Positions 1 through 5,768 of a stretch of DNA of 5,768 bases are shown piece after piece. The stretch comes from Deltaproteobacteria bacterium (GTDB lineage Bacteria > Bdellovibrionota > UBA1018 > UBA923). A model generated the notes under the pieces. The model saw nothing but the letters and a program-made list of their open reading frames with translations. It did not search any database and was not told the DNA's origin. Positions within the stretch are counted from its first letter, which is position 1. Each line of letters begins with the position of its first letter. The stretch lies in assembly GCA_016194795.1 (NCBI GenBank), contig JACQAX010000213.1:1-5768 (forward strand). Direction: 5' to 3'. The position numbers and the translations under genes were made by a program.

Positions 1-35
1 AGCTGAAGCAGCTTTCGCAGGGAGGCACGCCGTGA
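1..35 (+). CDS. nuoB: Probable NuoB C-terminus (partial, 5' end outside window)
   Basis: Reading from base 3, the frame is open for ten codons (LKQLSQGGTP) and stops at TGA 33-35. The stop overlaps the GTG start of nuoC in a GTGA arrangement, which is typical of coupled operon genes. In canonical nuo operons the gene before nuoC is nuoB, the subunit carrying cluster N2. Only ten residues are visible and they contain no diagnostic motif, so the NuoB identity rests on gene order alone. That a coding region ends here is more certain than which gene it is. Confidence 0.55.
   Translation, partial: LKQLSQGGTP
20..25 (+). promoter_or_regulatory. Shine-Dalgarno site of nuoC
   Basis: GGGAGG lies 6 nt upstream of the GTG at 32, a strong match at good spacing. 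It supports the non-ATG start, whose first two bases precede the TGA stop of the upstream frame. The site lies inside the last codons of the upstream gene. Confidence 0.7.
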
Positions 36-580
36 ACAACATCACCGCCGCGGCGGTTTCGCAGAATCTCGAGGGCCAGGTTCCCAAGATCCAGGAAAAG
101 CTGGGCGACATGCTCGTCAAGACCGAGCGTGACCGCCAGAACACGCCGATCTTCTGGGTCAGGCGCGAGCGGGTGATCGACGCGCTCCGCGCGCTCCGCG
201 AGACCGACGGGCTCGAGTACCATTTCATGTCCGATCTCACCGCGTACGACGACGTCGACGGGCCGGACGAGGCGCAGGGCCGTTTCGTCGTCGTCTACCA
301 GCTCTATTCGCCGCAGTACAAGACGCGCGTCCGCGTGAAGACTCGCGTGGTCGAGGGCCAGACCGTCCCCACGGCGACCGTGCTTTGGGAAGCGGCCAAC
401 TGGGCCGAGCGCGAAGTCTACGACATGTTCGGCGTGAAGTTCGAGGGCCATCCCGACCTGCGCCGCATCCTGCTCGACGTTCGCTGGCAGGGCCACCCGC
501 TCCGCAAGGATTACCACTGGCGCAAGCAACAGCTCTTCAACGACCCCGAGCCGATCCCCGAGCATCTGCTGAAGGATTAA
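32..580 (+). CDS. nuoC: NADH-quinone oxidoreductase subunit C (30 kDa-type)
   Basis: NuoC is a peripheral-arm subunit of complex I that packs against NuoD in the connecting module near the membrane. It carries no cofactor. The 182-residue product has the family signature near its C-terminus: ERE at 126-128, YDMFG at 130-134, GHPDLRRIL at 139-147 and GHPLRKDY at 154-161. The core domain begins near residue 38 (TPIFWV), and the roughly 35 residues before it look like a variable N-terminal helix. The GTG start at 32 is chosen because a GGGAGG site lies 6 nt upstream and because the start overlaps the preceding stop. The next in-frame ATG (residue 27) has no such support. The gene is separate from nuoD, not fused as in E. 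coli, and ends 4 nt before it. Length and motifs are ordinary for a stand-alone NuoC. Confidence 0.95.
   Translation: MNNITAAAVSQNLEGQVPKIQEKLGDMLVKTERDRQNTPIFWVRRERVIDALRALRETDGLEYHFMSDLTAYDDVDGPDEAQGRFVVVYQLYSPQYKTRVRVKTRVVEGQTVPTATVLWEAANWAEREVYDMFGVKFEGHPDLRRILLDVRWQGHPLRKDYHWRKQQLFNDPEPIPEHLLKD
571..576 (+). promoter_or_regulatory. Shine-Dalgarno site of nuoD
   Basis: GAAGGA lies 8 nt before the ATG at 585, inside the final codons of nuoC. A second in-frame ATG at 591 would be 14 nt away, so this site favours 585 as the start. Confidence 0.6.
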
Positions 581-584
581 CGAG

Positions 585-1832
585 ATGAAAATGGACAAGA
601 CGACCGAGCCATTCCAGATCAAGCGAGCGCCCGAGAACGATCCCGACGAGATCTTCGAAGACGCGCGCCAGTACGTGAACATCGGCCCGTCGCACCCGGC
701 GACGCACGGCACGCTCCGTATCATGGCGCGCCTCAACGGCGAGACGATCGAGAAGTCGATCTCCGAGATGGGCTATCTGCATCGCGGAAAAGAGAAGATC
801 GCCGAGAACGTCACGTACCATAAGTTCTTTCCGCACACGGACAGAATGAACTACTGCTCGGCGCTGATGAACAACGTGGCCTACGCGATGTCGATCGAGA
901 AGGTCATGGGCATCGAGGTGCCCGAGCGCACGAAGTACGTCCGCACGATCTGCTGCGAGGTCGCGCGCATCATCGACCACCTGATCTGCCTCGGCATCAA
1001 CGCCGTCGACCTGGGCGCGTTCACCTTCTTCCTCTACGGCTTCCACCAGCGCGAGGAAGCGTACACGCTCATCGAAAAGCTCTGCGGCGCGCGCCTCACG
1101 ACGACCTACACGCGCGTCGGTGGCCTCGGCTGGGCTCCGCCCGACGATTTCCTGCCCTCGCTCAAGAAGTGGCTCGACGGCTTCGAGCCGACCTTCAACG
1201 AGATGGACAAGCTGCTCACCGAAAACCGGATCTGGAAAGATCGCACGGTCGGCGTGGGCGCGTTCACCAAGGAACAGGCGATGGCCTACTCGTTCACGGG
1301 CCCGTGCGCCCGCGCGAGCAACATCAACATCGACCTTCGTCGCGACCAGCCCGAGCCGGGCCTCGTTTACGACCGGGTCGAGTTCGAAGTTCCGCTCGGC
1401 AAGAACGGCGACGTCTACGACCGTTACCTCGTCCGTGTCGCCGAGGTTCGCCAGAGCGTGCGCATCCTGCGCCAGCTCCACGACAAGTGCCCGACCACGG
1501 GCCCGGTGTGGTGCGAGGACAAGCGCGTCGTCATCCCGCCGAAAGACCGCGTCTACAACTCGATGGAAGCGCTCATCCACCATTTCAAGTTCTTCATGGA
1601 GGGCTTCGACGTGCCTCCGGGCGAGGCCTACACCGCGCTCGAAGGCCCGAACGGGGAGCTCGGCTTCTACGTCATCTCGCGAGGCGGTCCGAAGCCCTGG
1701 CGCCTTCGCGTTCGCGCGCCGTCGTTCTACATGTATCAGTCGCTGGATCCCATGATCCGGGGAGAGAAGATCGCCGACCTCGTGGCCGCCCTCGGCAGCA
1801 TCAACATCATCGCCGGTGAGCTGGATAGGTAA
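585..1832 (+). CDS. nuoD: NADH-quinone oxidoreductase subunit D (49 kDa-type)
   Basis: NuoD forms, with NuoB and NuoH, the pocket where quinone receives electrons from cluster N2. It is related to the large subunit of [NiFe] hydrogenases but has lost the metal site. The 415-residue protein has GPSHPATHG at 34-42. Its His41 and the Tyr90 of TDRMNY align with the quinone head-group ligands His38 and Tyr87 of Thermus Nqo4. Other family marks are LHRGKEKIAE at 65-74, the conserved Asp142 in VDLGAF, and RAPSF with a GELDR end near the C-terminus. Two departures are visible. Residue 76, after the LHRG motif, is Val where many homologues have Lys or Arg. The terminal segment reads GSINIIAGELDR where many homologues have Asp in place of the Asn. 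The gene sits 4 nt after nuoC and 5 nt before nuoE. Length is normal, and the call is secure. Confidence 0.97.
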   Translation: MKMDKTTEPFQIKRAPENDPDEIFEDARQYVNIGPSHPATHGTLRIMARLNGETIEKSISEMGYLHRGKEKIAENVTYHKFFPHTDRMNYCSALMNNVAYAMSIEKVMGIEVPERTKYVRTICCEVARIIDHLICLGINAVDLGAFTFFLYGFHQREEAYTLIEKLCGARLTTTYTRVGGLGWAPPDDFLPSLKKWLDGFEPTFNEMDKLLTENRIWKDRTVGVGAFTKEQAMAYSFTGPCARASNINIDLRRDQPEPGLVYDRVEFEVPLGKNGDVYDRYLVRVAEVRQSVRILRQLHDKCPTTGPVWCEDKRVVIPPKDRVYNSMEALIHHFKFFMEGFDVPPGEAYTALEGPNGELGFYVISRGGPKPWRLRVRAPSFYMYQSLDPMIRGEKIADLVAALGSINIIAGELDR

Positions 1833-1837
1833 TCGAT

Positions 1838-2313
1838 ATGAGCAAGAAACTGCTTTCGGAAAAATTTTACAGTGAGCTGAAAAAGATCCGCCCGCGCTAC
1901 CCGATCAACCAGGCGGCGCTGCTTCCGGCGCTGCATCTGGCGCAGGCCGAGCACGGCTGGCTCTCGGACGAGGTGATGGACGAGGTGGCCGCGGCCATCG
2001 ACATCCCGCCGCCGGTCGTCCGCGAAGTGGTGACGTTCTACACGATGTACAACCTCAAGCCCGTGGGCAAGTACCACGTGCAGGTGTGCACGAACATCTC
2101 GTGCGCGCTGCTGGGCGCCGAAGAGCTCATGGGCCACTGCGAGAAGAGGCTCGGCATCGAGGGCGGCGAGACGACTCGCGACAACAAGTTCACGATCACC
2201 GAGGTTGAGTGCCTGGGCTCCTGCGGCACCGCCCCCTGCGTGCAGATCAACGACGACTACCACGAGAACATGACGCCCGAGCGCATGGACAAGCTTTTCA
2301 CGGAGCTCAGCTA

Positions 2314-2314
<1 letters not shown>
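1838..2314 (+). CDS. nuoE: NADH-quinone oxidoreductase subunit E (24 kDa-type)
   Basis: NuoE is a thioredoxin-fold ferredoxin subunit of the NADH-oxidising module and binds the [2Fe-2S] cluster N1a close to the FMN in NuoF. The 158-residue protein has an N-terminal helical part (about 1-75, with the family-typical VTFYTMY at 65-71) and the ferredoxin domain from about residue 79. The four N1a ligands are clear: Cys84 and Cys89 (C-x4-C) and Cys125 and Cys129 (C-x3-C). An additional Cys134 occurs in the following APCVQIN segment. The start at 1838 is the first ATG after the nuoD stop. Its ribosome site is weak, the best match being AGG at 1827-1829, so translation may rely on coupling to nuoD. 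The last base of its TAA stop is the A of the nuoF ATG. Length is typical. Confidence 0.97.
2302..2305 (+). promoter_or_regulatory. Shine-Dalgarno site of nuoF
   Basis: GGAG lies 8 nt before the ATG at 2314, within the last codons of nuoE. It decides for 2314 over an upstream extension of the frame to 2209. That extension would overlap nuoE by about 100 nt and would add an Arg-rich stretch unlike NuoF. Confidence 0.6.
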
Positions 2315-3569
<1,255 letters not shown>

Positions 3570-3585
<16 letters not shown>

Positions 3586-4973
3586 TTGACGGCAAAGAGC
3601 TCGAGTTCAAGCCCGGCGAGATGGTGATCCAGGTCGCCGATCGCAACGGCGTCGAGATCCCGCGTTTCTGCTACCATCCGGCGCTCACCGTCGTGGCCCA
3701 GTGCCGCATGTGCGCGGTCGAAGTCGAGAAGATGCCGAAGATCCAGACGGCCTGCTCGCTCCCCGCGACCGACGGCATGATCGTCCACACGAAGTCGGCC
3801 AAGGTGAAGGCCGCGCAGTCGTCGGTGATGGAGTTCCTGCTCATCAACCACCCGCTCGACTGCCCGATCTGCGACGAAGCCGGCGAGTGCACGCTCCAGG
3901 ATTACAGCTTCGCGTACGGCAGCCCCGACTCCCGCTACGAAGAGCATCGCCGCACCTACATCGACCTCGACATGGGTCCGGTCATCAAGAAGAACATGAA
4001 CCGCTGCATCCACTGCACGCGCTGCATCCGCTTCTGCGACGAGGTCGGCGGTTTTCGCGAGATGGTCGCGCTCAAGCGCGGCAACCACACCGAGATCACG
4101 ACCGTCGACGGCAAGCCGCTCGAGACCGAGTACGCGGGCAACCTCGCCGACATCTGTCCGACGGGCTCGCTCACCCTCGTCGACTTCCGCTTCAAGAAGC
4201 GCTCGTGGTTTCTCAAGAAGGCCAACTCGGTCTGCCAGGGCTGCGCCCAGGGCTGCAACATCGAGGTGCACCAGGACAACAACACGGTCTATCGCCACGT
4301 CCCGCGCGAGAACCAGGACATCAACAAGTGGTGGATCTGCGACGAGGGCCGCTTCTCGTTCCAGTTCGTCAACGCCGAGACGCGCGTGACCGAGCCGGTC
4401 GTCCGGGGCGAGGGCAAGAAGATCGAGATCAGCGATTGGCCGTCGGCCGTCGCCGAAGCGAAGTCGAAGACGAAGGGCAAGGCGCTCGTGCTCGTCGGAA
4501 ACGACCTTTCCAACGAGGAGATCAGGGCGATCCAGGCGTTCACGGCCGACAAGATCAAGGGCGCGGACGTGTTTCACTACGGCACGCCGGGCATCACGAA
4601 GGCGTCGGACGACAAGGCCGAGGACAAGATCCTGCGCCGCACGAGCAAGACGTCCAACCTCCATGGCGCCGAGAAGCTGGGCCTCAAAGGCTGGGATGGC
4701 TCGGGCAAGTACGAGTCGGCGATCGTCTTCCGTGGCGGCCGCGCGGCCGAGCTCACCGACCTCAGAAAGAACGTGAGCGGCGCCATCGTCGGAGTGGGCG
4801 TGTTCAACCAGCCGGCGATAGACAGCTACGACGTCATTTTGCCGGGTCTGACCTATGCAGAGAAGTCGGGCACCGTCGTGAACTGGCAGGGCAAGGAACA
4901 GAAGTTCAACAAGGCCATCGAACCGGTCGGACAGTCGCGCGCGGTCGCCGACGTGTTCGCACTCTGGAGTTAA
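3570..4973 (+). CDS. nuoG: NADH-quinone oxidoreductase subunit G (75 kDa-type), short form
   Basis: NuoG is the iron-sulfur backbone of the NADH module, carrying electrons from NuoF towards NuoI. Ligand sets read in order. N1b [2Fe-2S] is Cys34, Cys45, Cys48 and Cys62. N5 is His94 with Cys98, Cys101 and Cys107. N4 is Cys146, Cys149, Cys152 and Cys196. The optional N7 is Cys222, Cys225, Cys229 and Cys257 (C-x2-C-x3-C-x27-C). Residues from about 263 are a reduced molybdopterin-oxidoreductase-like domain. Recognisable remnants are SNLHGAEKLGL at 362-372, DVILPG at 421-426 and YAEKSGT at 429-435. At 467 residues the protein is well below the roughly 700-900 of E. coli or Thermus-type NuoG and seems to lack the final dinucleotide-binding domain. 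I see no frameshift: the frame continues cleanly to TAA and nuoH starts 3 nt later. The shortness is therefore probably native. The start overlaps nuoF by 16 nt. A hydrogenase or formate dehydrogenase subunit is unlikely given the operon. Confidence 0.95.
4966..4969 (+). promoter_or_regulatory. Shine-Dalgarno site of nuoH
   Basis: GGAG in the last codons of nuoG lies 7 nt before the ATG at 4977. It fixes the nuoH start just after the nuoG stop. Confidence 0.6.
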
Positions 4974-4976
4974 GCG

Positions 4977-5768
4977 ATGCTGGAAAACGTCGAATTAGTC
5001 TCGATGGTCGTGAAGGTGCTGGTTTTCGTCGTCATGATGCTTCAGGTCGTGCCGATCATGGTCTGGGTCGAGCGCCGCGGCTCGGCGCTCATGCAGAATC
5101 GCCTGGGCCCCAATCGCGTCGGCCCGCTTGGCCTTCTGCAGTCGCTCGCCGACGTCATCAAGTTCATCTTCAAAGAGGACATGGTGCCGGCCCATTGCGA
5201 CAAGTTCTATTACATCCTCTCGCCGGCCATTTTGCTGATCCCCGCCTTCATGACCTTCGCCGTCATCCCGTTCGCGGGTGACGTCGAGATCGCGGGCCAC
5301 GTCATCCACATGCAGATCGCCGATCTGAACGTCGGCCTGCTCTACATCTTCTCGGTCGGCTCGCTCGGCGTCTACGGCATCATCATGGCCGGCTGGGCGT
5401 CCAACAACAAATACTCGCTGATGGGCAGCCTTCGGAGCTCGGCGCAGATGATCAGCTATGAGCTCTCGCTGGGCCTGAGCATCGTCGGCCTGGTCATGAC
5501 CTTCTCGAGCTTCAACCTGCGCGAGATCGTCATCGGCCAGATGGCGCCGATCGCGCCGTCGCTGCCGGGCGTGCTGGCGCACATTCCCAAATGGGGCGTC
5601 TTCATCCAGCCGGTGGCTTTCGTGATCTTCCTGGCCGCCGTTTACGCCGAGACGAACCGCCTGCCTTTCGACCTTCCGGAAGGCGAGTCGGAGATCGTCG
5701 CCGGTTACCATCTCGAGTTCGGCAGCATGCGCTTCGCGCTGTTCTTCATGGCCGAGTACCTCAACATG
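4977..5768 (+). CDS. nuoH: NADH-quinone oxidoreductase subunit H (partial, 3' end outside window)
   Basis: NuoH (ND1-type) is the membrane subunit docking the peripheral arm. It forms part of the quinone channel and the charged path leading to the proton pumps. The frame is open from ATG 4977 to the last base, giving 264 residues with no stop. The family is usually about 330-400 residues, so most of the protein is present. Family motifs are VERRG at 31-35, QNRLGPNRVGP at 40-50, the LQSLADVIKF stretch at 54-63, GWASNNKYS at 139-147, SYELS at 160-164 (with the conserved Glu162) and ETNRLPFDLPEGESE at 225-239. Hydrophobic segments lie at about 9-30, 80-100, 117-139, 160-177, 206-223 and from about 250 onwards. 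The gene begins 3 nt after nuoG. The expected next gene outside the window is nuoI. Confidence 0.96.
   Translation, partial: MLENVELVSMVVKVLVFVVMMLQVVPIMVWVERRGSALMQNRLGPNRVGPLGLLQSLADVIKFIFKEDMVPAHCDKFYYILSPAILLIPAFMTFAVIPFAGDVEIAGHVIHMQIADLNVGLLYIFSVGSLGVYGIIMAGWASNNKYSLMGSLRSSAQMISYELSLGLSIVGLVMTFSSFNLREIVIGQMAPIAPSLPGVLAHIPKWGVFIQPVAFVIFLAAVYAETNRLPFDLPEGESEIVAGYHLEFGSMRFALFFMAEYLNM

Noticed and set aside
537..1583. 348-codon open frame on the - strand opposite nuoD
   Set aside because: The product is rich in Arg, Ala, Val, Asp and His with no recognisable domain. It is the antisense shadow of a GC3-biased gene with full complex I motifs on the + strand.
2209..2313. 35-codon upstream extension of the nuoF frame
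   Set aside because: It lies entirely in nuoE, encodes an Arg-rich stretch and lacks the family N-terminus. The ATG at 2314 has a good ribosome site and the TAATG overlap.
3701..5281. 526-codon + frame running across nuoG into nuoH
   Set aside because: It is an Arg/Gly/His/Pro-rich frame-shifted translation of nuoG and nuoH, with no domain. It crosses the nuoG stop and nuoH start only by chance.
4995..5711. 238-codon open frame on the - strand opposite nuoH
   Set aside because: Its Asp/Arg/His-rich composition is the expected antisense of a hydrophobic membrane gene. NuoH motifs are unambiguous on the + strand.

Overview
The window is an internal slice of a nuo operon, which encodes the proton-pumping NADH:quinone oxidoreductase (respiratory complex I). 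All genes are on the + strand in the canonical order: the last codons of a probable nuoB, then complete nuoC, nuoD, nuoE, nuoF and nuoG, then nuoH running off the right edge. The DNA is GC-rich with a strong preference for G or C at third codon positions. This bias opens several long but spurious reading frames on both strands.

Layout: a probable NuoB tail ends at 35. NuoC (30 kDa-type, 182 aa) is at 32-580, NuoD (49 kDa-type, 415 aa) at 585-1832, NuoE (24 kDa-type, 158 aa) at 1838-2314, NuoF (51 kDa-type, 423 aa) at 2314-3585, and a short NuoG (467 aa) at 3570-4973. NuoH begins at 4977 and is open to the last base. The largest gap between genes is 5 nt, and three junctions overlap (4, 1 and 16 nt). 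The segment therefore reads as one tightly packed, translationally coupled transcription unit. There is no visible internal promoter, terminator, RNA gene, repeat, mobile element or CRISPR array, and no non-coding stretch of any length.

Function: NuoE, NuoF and NuoG form the NADH-oxidising module. NuoF carries FMN and cluster N3, NuoE carries N1a, and NuoG carries N1b, N4, N5 and the side cluster N7. Electrons then pass through NuoB, NuoC, NuoD and NuoI to quinone, which is bound at the NuoD/NuoB/NuoH interface. NuoH is the membrane subunit linking quinone chemistry to proton pumping. All expected cluster ligands for NuoE, NuoF and NuoG are present, as are the quinone-site His and Tyr of NuoD, so the complex looks functional.

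Organism: a bacterium with an NADH-driven respiratory chain and a GC-rich genome. NuoC and NuoD are separate genes, unlike the fused NuoCD of E. coli. From memory, the NuoD sequence resembles the Bacteroidota/Leptospira-like branch more than the proteobacterial/mitochondrial one, but the GC content does not suit a typical member of those groups. I cannot assign a phylum from this window.

I see no novel system here. The most notable point is the compact NuoG, which keeps all four N7 cysteines although its molybdopterin-enzyme-like C-terminal region is strongly shortened.
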